Assembly: GCA_014773175.1 (NCBI GenBank)
Contig: VXCM01000112.1
Span: 178,313-242,312 of the forward strand
Source of the DNA: Lucifuga dentata
Lineage: Eukaryota > Chordata > Actinopteri > Ophidiiformes > Bythitidae
Length of the DNA stretch: 64,000 nucleotides
Reading direction: 5' to 3'
Below the pieces are notes generated by a model. That model was not told where the DNA came from. It searched no databases and saw only the letters and a program-made list of their open reading frames with translations. Made by a program: the position numbers and the translations under genes. Within the stretch, counting starts at the first letter, position 1; every line of letters starts with the position of its first letter. Of the stretch, positions 48,611 through 61,918 are shown in pieces.

Positions 48611-50702
48611 CTTGTTGTGTGGGATTATTTGGTAAACACCTACAGAATGTTGAAAGAATCTTGGCCTTTTCCCTGAACCTGAGAAACTCTCTATTCATCT
48701 AGTGGAAACTTAGCCTTTGTAATGACTTTTTCTTTTTTATTATCTTACTAATTAATCTGTGAGGATCCTGTGAAGAGTTGTTGACATCAAAGTTGATAGA
48801 GACATGGTGAATAAAAAGAACATGTTGTGGCTTTACTAAGAGGCATCCACTTTAGCCCATAGGTAAATGAAGTGTATAATCTGACATTGTAAACACAAGG
48901 AGTGGCCCTGTTATTATCAAAGTGGGTGAATCAGTCATTGTATCACTGAGACCTGCTTCCAGTTAACTGCATGTTGACTTCATTAACCTTGATGCCTGGT
49001 ATTAAGTACCATCTACTTCCACATGCTCTTATTATGCTGAAGTTATCTTACATAAAGAATGAAACCAAACAAATAACATGAATAAAATATAAGCACATGT
49101 GTTTACTGCTTGTCGTCTTAGATATTACAGTTCTACACTCATGTCCCTTTCAGTTGCGTGACCTACAAGTGAAAAAAGTCAAAAAGCACGAGTTCCATAT
49201 GCAGCACAGAGAAACGATAAAGCCTGAGCACAACTTCCTGAATCTTGAAATATTAAAATGCAAGTGCTAATGCAGTTTAAAACATCACCTTAACACTGAC
49301 TTAGCTTAACAAGCAGCACATACTGCAGTTGATCCCTTTTCCGGGTTGTGCAGGTGCTTTAAAATGAGGTCTGAGCACTTCACGTCTGAGCTGCATTCAA
49401 TGTGCCAGCAATGCAAAGTGTTTTCATTTTGTAGCAGAGCAAGAATTGGCACCTGCTGGGAAAACACACCATAGATTGCAATGTAGCTTTGCACCACTTT
49501 CCCAGCTCCGTGCACTACAAAGCAGCCCATCAAAATGAGATGTGAGCAGCAGAGAGAAGGAGATCTGGACTCTTTTCACACTTTGTCAGACTGACTAGAG
49601 GTCCAGACAGTCAGGATTTTTTTTTTTTTCTTTTTCCTCATACATTGTAGACAGTGAAATAAATACAGTGGAATCAATAGTTAGAACCAAACATGGTTTA
49701 ATAAGAGGGAGTGTGTGTAGATGTTTGTGAATGATGTGGGTGTGGGTTAGGCACATTTCATATTCATCAATCAAAATTAGTACTGATGCGTATGTGTTTT
49801 AAGGTGTGCAGCACATGTTTTTAATGTATTGGTGAATATTGGTGTTTATACATGTTTAATTTACAGCAGGACATTAGGAATTACAATACTAGTGTGTAAA
49901 CTTATTTTTAAATATCTAATGATGTATAAATTAAGGTCCACTAAATTCAAATACTAAAATCACATGGAATTATACATGATATACAGTCTCCATAAAATGT
50001 AAGAAAATTACATTTTATTAGATAGATTACTATAAAATAATATCTATATATCTATAACATCTGAAAAAGGATTATTAACAAATGTATCCCTGTCCTGGAA
50101 TATAAAAATTGATTGTGATTATTTAATTGTTAAACAAATAAATTAATGGAAAATATGACATAATTAAGACTTATTTGTGGTATTAAAACAAGGAGCAATT
50201 ATTTGGGCTCTGTTTAAAAGTCTGAATTATGCCTGTGCATTTCTACTTCATGCAAACTGCACACCATGTGCATACATTGGTAAAGTTCTGTTAAATCTTT
50301 GGTGCAAATCAGAAAGAAGTTTTTTTGTTAATAATAAAAATAGAAAAAAATAACAGAAAAAGTAAGAGATGTTTGCAGAAAACATAAAAAGTTGTAAGTC
50401 TAAACCTACAGCATCACTTGACCGTTCACTGACCTTGTTAAGAGTTTAAATGCAACAAAGCTTATTAAAAGAGAATAATTTCCATTTAATTACCTCATTT
50501 GAATGATAAAAAGAATTTGTTTTGGGACAAACTCTCATCTCCTCTCACTGAACAGAGCAGGTTGAGTTTTGGATGCTGTTTAGTGACTTTTTGAAACTGC
50601 TGTGTCCTGTTTTTGTACTTCATTTTTTACATAACTGCTTTTAGGTAACCTGATTATTTTGTCTGTTTTTATGGGTGATAAAATATTCTGCTATTACTGG
50701 AT
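48611..50702. other. Noncoding, no recognised feature
   Basis: AT-rich sequence, especially 49.8-50.6 kb, with a T-rich run near 49618-49636. No gene, RNA or element recognised. Confidence 0.6.
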
Positions 50703-50790
50703 GTACAGGGGTAGACAAAATGAAAGGAACACCTGTCCGACGATTCAACTGAATGGCCTTGAAAAAAATCTTACTTTTTTATGTTGAGAC
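50703..50790 (+). mobile_element. Possible mariner/Tc1-like terminal fragment
   Basis: Starts GTACAGGGGTAGACAAAAT and continues AAAGGAACACCT, resembling the first 30 bp of some vertebrate mariner-like elements (TA + CAGGGGTGGACAAAATAATGGAAACACC type). The matching inverted end was not found downstream, and the right limit given here is arbitrary. Identification is from memory. Confidence 0.35.
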
Positions 50791-51845
50791 TGTGTCAAAG
50801 AAGTTAGGATTTAGCTATGTGGTCATTTCTGAGGCAGGAATTTGTGATGACGGTATACTGGATGACATTATATTGCAGGATATCGCTGTTACTTCATCCA
50901 TTGATGTACCTGATTCAATTTGATCTAATTTGACCATACAGGTGGAACTACACTCTTGACTTAAACATCAAATAATGCCACTGGAGAAAACTCACAAATA
51001 ATGTAAAATATCCTTCACAACAGGCGGATTACAAGCCAAACTGAGCACCTTGCTGTGCAGAGGCCTCCAAAATGTCACAGGAAAATCTTTGCCACATGCC
51101 AAGGGCGCTCGTCTCCATTAGCACTGCGCCTGGGGAGACTTACTTAGACTGACAGGCAGCACAACTACTGAAAACTCTGCCAACTGTGAGAAGAAAGCCA
51201 CAAAATGAAGAGAAGTGAGAAAAATGAGTTTGGAACTTTCATTGTCCTACGCCTTGCCTCCACACAGATGCGCAGCTGAGCCAGTGCAGCTGGCCAACTG
51301 ACAAATGGGAAAAAATAGTCCAATTTGAGCTGGTCGTTAGCAGTCAGAGCGCAGCATTCCAGATAAATGAGCGGCTGCCTCAGGTATGGCAGGAGATCTT
51401 CCTGAAGCATTCCTGGGAGACCGGTCCGTACCACGGCAACCCCTTAGCCATGCCTTCGATCCGACAGGCCCGACACTACAGCAGAGGTGACCTTGCAGTG
51501 CCGCTCCTGCCGGGCTTCTTTTTTTACACTCCCCCTCATAGCCCCCTCTTCTCCCTTGGCCTCCACTCCTCTTTTTTTTTCTAATCCCCACTTAAAGAGA
51601 CAGTGTGTTGGTTTTTATATTATGAAGTTCCCCTTCCCAATATTTTCTGTCTACAGAGAGAGGCAGAGGCGATAGAGAACCAGAGGATGAGAGTAGTTTT
51701 GGCAGTTTGTCTGGGCTGGATGCAGGGTGAGGGGTGGAGGAAGAGCCAACTCCATTAAAAGTGTCTATGAGGGTTCAGCTGAGTCAAACACTTACTTGGA
51801 TGTTTTGACTCTGACTCTCCCCTTGTTGATGCTGTATAATTCTAC

Positions 51846-51892
<47 letters not shown>

Positions 51893-53758
51893 CACATGTG
51901 TTTGCGTGTGTGTGACTACGCCGCTGTATGCCAGTGTATGCCACTGTGTCTAAGTATATATGTTTCAGTGCCAGCTGCCAGAGCTGGGACACTTTCCTCT
52001 GCACACCCACTGTGGCCTGTGGGACCATAATCTTTGTCAATGCCATGCTGGTTAAGTTTCCCAACAGCCCTCAACAGAGTAGGCCAAACACACACAGACA
52101 TGGTTGATTCTGCTTGTTTTTCACTCTATTTTCAGGACACAGCAAGTAAAACCCTGATCCAAAGGCAGTATTTAGACATTACCAGATTAGAAAAGAATCA
52201 GAGGCCAATTTGGAAAGGGGCTGAATGCCCTCAGTGAACCGTCTGAAGCAACCACACACTATATAACAATAAGGGCACGAACTGACACAAAGTAAAGTGT
52301 CCTACAATTACGGTTTTTACTTACATAAGTTTACATAAGGTAGAAGTGCTTCAGAATTCTGGTTTTACACAAGAAAACATAATTAATTTAAAGCCTAATC
52401 TATGGTAATATTAATGACTTATAAATATACATGACTCATGTTTGGCTTTGATTAAAATAAAGCCAGCATATGTCTGTGGATACTAGCCATCCTTTCCATG
52501 GCAGGGCTGAACGGTTACCAGAGCATTGTGCTGTTTCACACTGCTCCAAACTCGTAGGAACTGCTAAAGTTATTTTCCATATATACGAGCTGATAAACCA
52601 GGGCTAGAAAGTACATAAGAAAAACTATACTAACACAACATTTGTCAGTTACTCCACATTCAGTCCTGTTGACTGAGTATTTTGGCTTTGTTGTTCTTTT
52701 TCTAGCATTTCTATCACTTTACTGGTATCCCTCCTCTTCTCACCCAGCTCATCTGAAAGACAATGGATGAGGAGTCACAAAACTGACCAACCACTACCTA
52801 TGCATTAAGCTCTCCAATCCAAACAGTCCTGATACACTGAGCACAGTTGATAACCACGTCAAGAAAAGTGTGCTAAGCACAATCTGTAAACGTTCCATGC
52901 CACACCGTGTCCAGGTGGACATGGAGACCATTCCTCTCCTTGCTGAGAATCCTCTGCTCTATACCATGAAAACGAGGCTTAATAAAAAACAGATATGTTT
53001 CTCAACAGCTTCTTCATATTTCACACAACCACTTTACTGTACTTTACTGAATAAATCATGACTATTGATTCTCATGCACGCAACAGTCTGCATGGACACA
53101 TCCAGAGGTTTGTTACTAGAATGCAAAGCTCATTTTACATAGGTTTTCTTGTGAGCAATTGTCTGTGCTTCTGGCCATCTACAACCCCTTCACATAAAAC
53201 AGAAAATCCCACAGCTATTTCTCCCACTGAAATAAGTGAACTGTGATGAGGTGAAATGAATCAATTATTGCCTTGAGGTCAGAATCTATTAAAACATTTT
53301 CCTCCTGTTGCCATCAATTGCCTGTTATGATGTATGTGATCTCATTTTGTGTAGTAGAACAAAGCATGGAACACCTTGCAATTGTAATATTCCATTTATG
53401 TTCAGTGGTTTTCCTGAAATTTCTCATACTCCTCACAGCATCAATGCATGACTGCATAAATAAAAACTTTCTGCAGAGTATTCTCATCTGTTTTACTTAA
53501 TGTAACAGAGAAATATCCTAAAATGTCTTTGAAAAGGCTTAATTTTTGAGATGTATAAGGGAAGCAATGAAATTTTGTTTTTGCCTAATATCATATTTCT
53601 AGCAAAAAAAAAATTAAATCTTTATTTTTGCAGGTAAAAATAACTTCACCTGATACATGTAGATAAACAACTTTGATGTCTTATCTCAAAAAGCATTAAC
53701 AGAATTTGGGAAACAGCAAAAAACAGCCTTCCCTTTTCAGTTTTGCTATACACTTCCA
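50791..53758. other. Noncoding, no gene recognised
   Basis: Mixed sequence with a CT microsatellite at 51846-51892. Open frames near 51.1-52.1 kb have no domain and overlap simple sequence. Confidence 0.55.
51846..51892. repeat. (CT)n microsatellite
   Basis: About 23 CT units with one TT interruption. Confidence 0.95.
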
Positions 53759-53885
53759 TTAGAATAAAACATAATTATTATGAGGAGAGGAGAGGAGAGG
53801 AGAGGAGAGGAGAGGAGAGGTNTTAGAATAAAACATAATTATTATGAGGAGAGGAGAGGAGAGGAGAGGAGAGGAGAGGAGAGGT
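53759..53885. repeat. (GAGGA)n repeat in an N-separated 63-bp duplication
   Basis: 53759-53821 and 53823-53885 are identical 63-bp copies around a single N at 53822. Each contains an AT-rich leader and about eight AGGAG pentamer units. The leader is also repeated, so the duplication is better explained by unmerged overlapping contigs than by repeat expansion. The real pentamer tract probably occurs once. Confidence 0.9.
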
Positions 53886-55337
53886 TCCACTTGTCACAAT
53901 TTGGAGGAGGGTTTCCAGAGACATGGTGCGCTCTGGGACTTGTTCAGTCACCTCAGTGGTACAATAAGTATGTAGATCCCGTCATCCATAGGTGTCCCTG
54001 GGCATCCCAGCCAGTTCCTCCCCTAACCAACAAATGAGCCACTACTCTGTGGGACAGACATGCTCATTATAAATGAGGATGTGCGTTTGGAAATACGGCA
54101 GAGTCGAGACAGAAACAGCGGGACTTTCCTCCCATTTTGTCCATCCCTCTCTCCCTTTTTTTCTCCTGTGGAAAGCTGAGGACCAGTAAAGGAGGGTGAA
54201 AGCATCTGGATCATGACCTTTCCTCAGGCGCACTGAGACAAATTAAAGCCAGGCATATGATGAGAGGAGACTGAGGAGACCTTCCAATCTGCTCCAACAA
54301 CAGACTCAACACTTCCACACTTTCAAGTCACTGCACATACAGCAGGTTACACTGTCCAGTTGTGATAATAACACTGTGCGGACCACATTACAAACAATTT
54401 CAGTGTTTTTTGAACCAACAATGAGGATAGATTATAGTTTACAAGAAAAAAGCAGGGCCTAAACTTCTTGCAATATAAATTCGCAATTTCTGAAAGGCAA
54501 GTCAGTAGCTTAAAGCGTGAGGAAACTGCATCCTCTGTTTTATTTCCCAATGACACAGGAAAAAGACCAAAGCTGAATCCAACTACACAAACTAGCTCAG
54601 CTATGGAACTAATTGTTTCCATTTCAAAGCTGATTAGCAGCCTCAGGGAAAGCTGACAGTTGGACACCACATAACCAAACATTCTGAATGAGAAGATGTG
54701 GCTCAAGCTAATCACCCAGCACATCTGCTTCTCTGCAGCCCGGCATAGACAGACTCACTTACCATCATGGTCCATCTCAGGACAAACAGAAGCCATGCAT
54801 TACAGACTGGCTAGACTAAATAAAGTGTTCTCCCTGAGGTTTAAATGGAAAAAGACTCTTGGAAAGTCCTTTTTCACACTGTCTTAATTGTTGGAGAAAA
54901 CTGACAGAGACAGAGAGACTATTGCTTAATGCATCAGAAACAAGTGGCAAGATTGGCTTGACACGGACATAAATAATGCCAGATTCAGAGCCGGCACAAA
55001 GACCTGCTACACACTGTAATAGCCTGTGTATGTGGAATAGTGAAATATGAATAAAGTAATTGATTTTAGTGCAAAATCATTTAGATTATGAAACATCCAG
55101 GGAAAGTTCTGAAAATGCATTGAAGTTTGTGTGATGGGAATGAATGAAACCTGATGCTCTTGATGCTCTTGATCTAGTCAACCTTATTACAGTTTCCTGC
55201 AGTTGGTTAACAGAACGTTGTAAGTACAGAAAATAAACCTTTAATTCACTTTTCAGAAAGATATATACCAAAATACATTTTATATATACTTTTGCTGCAA
55301 ATGTATAAATTAAATTTATCTTATATGGCACTTATGT
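53886..55337. other. Noncoding, no recognised feature
   Basis: Mixed sequence. Open frames of up to 125 codons show no domain and no splice structure. Confidence 0.6.
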
Positions 55338-56001
55338 TTAAAGGTCTCAACTGGTCATTTAGTATGTTTGAGCCCAATAAATACTACCTGCATACACATT
55401 ACATTACTGCCAACCATTTTCCAAAACATACTACTGGAGCAGTAAATTTTAGAATTGTTTTTCCAACCTTCCAGACTGCCATCTCTTTCAGTTCATTCAA
55501 GTGTGCTATTAAATCAACTTCTAGAGACTTGAAACGTGCTTGAGACAGGCAATCCATCATAGTGAACAATTTAACAAGGTAAGTTTAGCATTTCAATGGA
55601 GTTAAAAGTGTGGTGTGATCTTAAAATGTTTCCTGGTGGATACCTTTTCTTCCAGGGAATGTATTCCCAGGAGATTATACTTATACTGAGAAATTACAAC
55701 AGCCATGCATTTTACAATCATGCAAAAGTATTAGCAGTGAAGCACTGAATTTTAAGGTGGGTGTATCACCTGAACATTTGATTTTGAAAGATTAGGAGAT
55801 TTGGCAAAATAANAATTTTAAGGTGGGTGTATCACCTGAACATTTGATTTTGAAAGATTAGGAGATTTGGCAAAATAACTCAAAAAAAACCAAAAAAAAA
55901 ACCAATTGTATACTTTGGAAAATGGTTGGCAGTAAAATAATGTGTATGCAGGTAGTATTTATTCACCTCAAACATGCAAAACCACCAGTATGGTCCTTTA
56001 A
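55338..56001. mobile_element. TTAA-family nonautonomous transposon, copy C (most complete)
   Basis: Bounded by TTAA at 55338-55341 and 55998-56001. Terminal inverted repeats span about 91 bp each (55338-55428 and 55911-56001), sharing AATAAATACTACCTGCATAC and CTGCCAACCATTTTCCAAA. Internal blocks match copy A: CCTTCCAGACTGCCA at about 55468 and AATTTTAAGGTGGG at 55748. A second exact 65-bp copy of the latter follows a single N at 55813 and is an assembly artefact, so the native length is about 598 bp. No coding capacity. Confidence 0.8.
55748..55878. repeat. N-separated 65-bp duplication inside copy C
   Basis: 55748-55812 and 55814-55878 are identical around one N at 55813. Copies A and D have this block once per element, which supports an artefact rather than a family feature (copy D has its own separate N join). 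Confidence 0.9.
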
Positions 56002-56371
56002 GGTCAGTTTAAAAAACCTCAAAACAGGAAAAAATGATTAGATAGCATCAACTGGAATTTATTAAATGTTAGAAAAATGTGATTTGCTATGCAGCATAGC
56101 TTGGTTTGGCCTGGCCACAAGAACATCTATCACAGAATGTATGTGTAATTAATAGCATTAATTCGTGACTGACAAAAGAATAAAAACAGCATAATTTTCT
56201 TACCTGAAGTGCAGACAGAGGGAGGCCACCATGAGTGGGACAGCAATATAGGGGAAAAAAAGGAGAATATTACATTAGATAAGTGATGGCTTATTTCCTG
56301 TTATGATTATGATCCTGATATGAGAAATGAGAACTTTTATGGAACAGTCATATACAGTGTGTGTGTGTGTC

Positions 56372-56462
<91 letters not shown>

Positions 56463-57769
56463 TATATATATATATATATACATACATACATATAACAAAA
56501 GAGAAATATGTTAAAGATTGTCTACAGGAACGCATTTTACACAAATATGGATTTATTCTCCTTGATATGATGAAACCTTTATGATGCCTGTGGAAAAACT
56601 GGGAAACTTGAAACCAAATGAAGGCTTTCATGTGATGCAGTGTGTGGCCTATAGACACACACCCACTCTGACATGCTCAAATAAAACTAAACACTTGTAA
56701 GACATAAATACTCTCCTGGCAGTTTTTCTCCTTCCTCTTACACCCATATCCATAAATCTATACAAATGATCATAGTGGCATGTTAATATATCGAACTAAA
56801 AGTCATTGTAGGGAAAAAACTATTGTTTGAAGTACAAATTATGCAGTGGGTGTGGTTGTTACATTAAAGTGATCTTTGTAAAGCTGTAATAGAGGGGATG
56901 TCTCAGCCAGGGCTGAATACTGATGCGTCTGACTGATTGCCATGTCTGTGGGATCTAATTTGAAAGGTGGACAGTGATGAATGTCTTTCCTCACTTACTG
57001 GCCGTCTGATGTATTATGCATCCCCATCTGATCTGAGAGGCTGATGAGGCGCAGGGAGACGAGGGGTGTCCATGTCCGACGCACCCTGACATTGGTTATA
57101 TAAATGACTGAGCCTCCACGCCTTTCATTTCCCAGTGCACAGGTCACGGGAGGAGCTAATAGGGCCATCGTTAATAGGGGATGACTGACTTCAGCTGGGA
57201 CCGCCCATGCATTTTGATGGGCTACACATTTGACAAAGTCTCTTAACACAGTGGCTGAACCATGCTCTCTTGTCAGCCTGGAGTCTAATTGTCAGAGACA
57301 CAAACGTGGGCAGCAGCCGGAGGATAGTGCTATCAGCTGCCCAACCACCACTGTGATCAACTGTCTGAGTACATCTTGGCGCTGCATGAGAAAAGGTGTG
57401 CCTACATCAGTTGTTTGGCAGACAGACGCTGAGGAAAAAGGACCCTTATTGTAACAGCCTGTCAGCGACAAAACCAATGATTTAAGACTATTGCTTTGAT
57501 CCGTGGCTACTGGATAGCATATTTTGCTGCTGACATCATGTTGCCAGCTGTATGACTGAAGGAGTAAAACCCTTCTATTAGCCTGTAGGAAAAAGCCAGA
57601 TCACCATACACTGTTTTGTTCTCTCCACAGGAAAACAGCATTGGTAATTGTGCCTCTGCTGAGGGAGAGACGGAGGTTCATTCTTTGTTTAAGTGTCCAC
57701 CAGGAGAGCACTCTCTGACACAACCAGGGCTCCACAGCGCCCATCAACTGCACATTTTAATGTACTGAA
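56002..57769. other. Noncoding stretch with a GATA microsatellite
   Basis: No gene recognised. The main feature is the compound TG/TA/GATA repeat at 56356-56493. Confidence 0.6.
56356..56493. repeat. Compound (TG)n-(TA)n-(GATA)n-(TA)n microsatellite
   Basis: About 20 TG units with one CT break, then TA units, about 14 GATA units (roughly 56407-56462), further TA units and a short CATA run. Long GATA arrays are common in vertebrates and usually polymorphic. Confidence 0.95.
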
Positions 57770-57880
57770 GCAATATTAACTGCAGCAGCAAATAAAAAAG
57801 CTGCGGCCCTGGTGGCCCGATGTGGGCTCTAACGAGTTTATGGCTGCCCTAATTGAGCCATTTTCACATCAGCGGCTGTT
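57770..57880. promoter_or_regulatory. Candidate conserved noncoding element
   Basis: GC-richer, repeat-free patch with GGTGGCCCGATGTGGGCTC and a CCTAATTGAGCC homeodomain core. There is no open frame, and the texture differs from its AT-rich surroundings. Conservation is unknown. Confidence 0.2.
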
Positions 57881-60534
57881 TTTGTCAGATCAGGAACTAC
57901 TCTCCCACTCCCAGCTTTGATTTTCTCTCCAACAGTTAGCTCTCGGTCCTTTTATCAACCCTACACAACAGAAGGTCACTGTCAGTACATATAAACCTAT
58001 TCACATAAGCCCACACACTGACACACCCCAAGAAGAAACTGTAGTCAAGAAAATATCTTCTGGAAATACAAAACAGAATGTAAGATCATTTCTGCTGCCT
58101 GATAAGACAGAGCAGACGTACAAAAGTTGACAGTGATCAAAAGCTGCTTTGTGACTCAGCAAGCGTACAACTGCATCTGATCCCACATCCACTGTTTTCA
58201 ATGTGTTTCACTTTTAACTGTTATCTGAAGATTATCTGAATTTTTAACCATGGCACTCATTTGTATAAATCCATATGCTGATTATGCAGCAAACAGCAAT
58301 ATTTACTAGGCAGAGAGCAAGGAAGCCATCTTTAATTCATTAGAAAAACACACTTTGAAGGAAGTCTTTAGTGGAGGCTTTACGTTACTTGGGCTGCCTT
58401 AACACATACTCAGTATGCAGAGGAGGCCTGTGGTAAAGCAGTGGATAATAGGTGGAAAAGGATGAGGTAAAATTCAGTCCTTCTCCAACGAGCCCTTAAT
58501 TAGTGCTGAAGGAGGTGAATGACGTGTTCAAAAGCTACGGATTCTTCATTAGTTATCCCAGGGATGTACATACATACAGACACACAATTATCCCTCCCAC
58601 CCAACCAGCAGCAGCCTGAACCATGGAGCAAGCAGTAATGTGGCGTGGTCACAAGACAGGATTAGATGGACACAAGACTAGTAATGTCCACTGCATCCAT
58701 GCACGATGTCAGTGCCATTTCTCCATCACTTTTCTGTCACACTACCAGTCTGATTTAAAATACATCTGTCCAATTATGGCATATCTGGCTGTTATAATTA
58801 GATGACAGGACTAGATTTCATGAGGTGACGCTGCATGCAATCTAATTAGTATTGTATTAAAGCACTAAATCAAGGTTGTAATGCATGTGCTTTTGTTTGA
58901 GAGCTCTTTCATCTTTGGGGAATTGTTGTAAAGATTGTTCATGTCATTAATCCATCTTAAAGATGCTAAATGAGACAGAATAATAAGTAGCTGATTGACA
59001 CAGTTCAGTCAGATTTGGAATGTAAAATTTTTGAAGTTTTATTGTAATTTTTCTGGGGAACTGTGATTTTTTTTTTTTTTAACTACCAATTTTTTTTAAA
59101 ACTGTGACGTTACTGTTAAATGAGAGGGATCAGACGTTGTTTATCCATTACAAACTTTAAAAAAAGTGCTTACTGCATAAATTACTGTCATTGTAGAGTA
59201 TAATGTACATGGACCATTTTGTATTTACAGCCAAAACAATTAATTCCACTAAGCAGTTTACAACTTCTTAACTCTAAAAAAAGAATAAGTAACTGCATTC
59301 TACCTTGGCAACCTTTATGCTTTCATCTCCTGGACTTTTAGTACAGCCTGTAATTTTTTTTTTTTTTTACCATCTTTTACTATCACCGGTATTCAGAAAA
59401 AATAGACTGGAAAAACTAAAGCTAAACCAGGTTTGATGGATGATGGGCCTTGATGGTAAACATTAGAAGGCCAGCAAAGACAAGAGGAGTGTGGAAGAGA
59501 GAAAGAAAAGAAGATTGTTCTGCCGGGAAAGTGAGCTGAATATATTCTTCCTTGCTCATGCAACAACATGTATGTGCTCACACACACATGCTCACAAAAC
59601 CAGACTTGCTCATGAACAGACTCCCGTCACTGATGGCCCTACAACTTATTTATTTATTTGCTTCCTGTCGTGATACGCTGATAAGTGGCAAAGAGACCAA
59701 ACGGTAAAAAGTAAGAAAAACAACAGCAATATAGTCATTCAAAGAGTCTATTTTGAGTCAGGGACAGCTTCTCTCTCCGTTACTGAATTAATCAAATCCA
59801 AAGGACATCATCTTCAAACTCGACATCCCCCTAAAGGCGAGCATCTCATTCTGTATGCAGCAGAGGAAGCTTCACAACATCCTAAAAATACAGTGCTCCT
59901 GGAAGAGAGGTGCTCTACCAGTCTGAAGGGAAGCATGAAGAACTAGCAGGCCCATGGGAATAGACATTGTGATTAGATGCAAAAACTCTGCTTTCATAAA
60001 CAGCATTAGTTCTTGTTAGACATCCCACCCCTCCCACAGACACAAGCCTTCTCTGTTCTCCAAAGCACGGAGAAGGCATTATTGTTTTATTTGCATTTTC
60101 CTTTCCCAAGCTCTTAACCCCACGTTTAACACTAGTGGGCAAATGCTGTTATGTCACACAGGCATTTGGACTGATTGCACAGTTTGCGATCATCGTTTGC
60201 TGGTAACAAGGTGCCATTTTTATTTTACCCACTGCCTCTTTGAACTAATCATTGTGCTGCAGGCTGCTGCTGTCCTGTCATCATATGAGTCCAATTAAAA
60301 GGTCCAGTGCAGTGGTCAGACAAGGCATCACTTTATTATCAAAAATGAACAACTAGACCTACATTGAGGTGCATAACCGCTTAATATTTAAAGAGTAACT
60401 TAACACCAAATCCACTTTTTTGAGTTATGAGGTTATGTATGAAGACAGGAAATGGTCATTTTGCCGTAAGAGCAATGCAAATAAAGTTACTGCATTTTTG
60501 CTCTTTAGAATTTTTTTGACCTAGAGTTTCATGT
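57881..60534. other. Noncoding, no recognised feature
   Basis: Mixed AT-rich sequence. T-rich runs occur near 59068-59081 and 59350-59365. No gene or element recognised. Confidence 0.6.
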
Positions 60535-60540
60535 CATTGC

Positions 60541-60560
60541 ATTTGCATTTGCATTTGCAT
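60541..60560. promoter_or_regulatory. Three overlapping POU octamers (ATTTGCAT)
   Basis: ATTTGCAT occurs perfectly at 60541-60548, 60547-60554 and 60553-60560, i.e. a hexamer repeat (ATTTGC)n that creates the POU-domain octamer (ATGCAAAT on the other strand) three times. It may be simply a short hexanucleotide microsatellite. A functional site would not usually need overlapping copies. Confidence 0.5.
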
Positions 60561-61743
60561 GCCATATACAATGAATTCTAATCAGTGGAAAGTAATGTTA
60601 GAATTGATCCATTTTCTACGCGGAGTAATGGCTGGAGTTGCCATAAAAAATGGCACATGTATTTCTATTGCAACAGATAATAAAAGGAGACAATTTTGCT
60701 ATCAATCACTCAGTGTCACTGCCAGGTATTAACAAATTTGTCTTTCTGCCAGGCTGTCGCCTGTTAGACTCCACTATTATTCTTTTGCCTAATTTCAAGA
60801 AAACATATAATTTGAGATTGAAAATGCTGCTCTGAAACCATGTTAACATGTTAACAACAAAGGATATCTCACTAATAAAAACACAGTACTAGACAGGAGT
60901 ACTAATCAAAATGCTATTGTTCAATTTATTTTGCATAACCTCTAGCTTAGTTGTGCATCCCTAAGGACACAATTGGCTGCGTTTGCAGGCGGGAAGCCAG
61001 CAAAGAAATTTATTCTTTGTAACTGCATTAGCGACTCCTACTGGTTGACAATGGCACATGCACGGAGCTGGGGAAGATCTGGATAGCACAAATCTTCTAA
61101 GAATTATGCCTTGCCACTGAAACTGGTGGCATCACATGTCACAAATGTATCACAGGGAACTGTGCAACCCAAGCTCGAAGAAAAAAAAGGGGGGGNTTAC
61201 AAAGTCAAAAAAAAAAAGAATCTATTTTCATTTCAGGTATCAGAAGAATGGCAAAGTTCCTGCAGAAAAAAAAACTTTACACCACTTTTCTTATGCAATG
61301 TAATCCTTACGAAAGCCAGCAGTTTAAAGTGTACAATTGATAACTAAGAAAAAAAAAAATGCAGGGCAGCCTTAAAACAAGACCTGTAAGGATGATCAGT
61401 ACTGTGAGGTGTTTTATTCTTCTGTAACAGTTTCTTAACACCAATTTATAACAATCATCAGTTTACTAAAATACACATCTGCTGAAAATGACAAAAATTA
61501 GTTTACATGAACATGCCGAAATGTTGTTGTCGTTGTCTTTATCATCACACTAACTGAAAGCATTAACACTTATGAATTCTGAAAGTATCTGGTTTGCTGC
61601 AACAAATTCTTTTGTCCGACAAACACTGTGAGGTTTCTGTGGAATACGTATGACGCCATTTTGTCAGCATAGTTCTTTAAAAAATGAAGTGCATATAAAG
61701 TAATAACATGCAGGAGGGTCTCCTCTCTGCACCATGAATGAGT
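60561..61743. other. Noncoding, no gene recognised
   Basis: Includes a 16-bp palindrome TGTTAACATGTTAACA at 60841-60856 and a G-rich spot with an N at 61196. Nothing else recognised. Confidence 0.6.
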
Positions 61744-61876
61744 CGCTCCTGCCGTGGGGAGCTGGTGACATGATTGTGATTGGACGAGACACAGAGAATC
61801 CAGATCAAANCGCTCCTGCCGTGGGGAGCTGGTGACATGATTGTGATTGGACGAGACACAGAGAATCCAGATCAAA
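61744..61876. repeat. N-separated 66-bp duplication (assembly artefact)
   Basis: 61744-61809 and 61811-61876 are identical around one N at 61810. Open frames crossing this point are distorted by the duplication and should not be used. Confidence 0.9.
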
Positions 61877-61918
61877 GCAATCTCTAGTGTTTTGGCCCCC
61901 AGCGCAGTGTAGAGCAGG

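Noticed and set aside
53780..54037. Open frame with an EERRGEERRG-type repeat
   Set aside because: It is a translated GAGGA microsatellite across an assembly join, not a protein repeat.
60370..60450. AAAGAGTAACTTAACACC as a DNA transposon terminus
   Set aside because: Looks familiar, but no inverted partner or boundary could be found.
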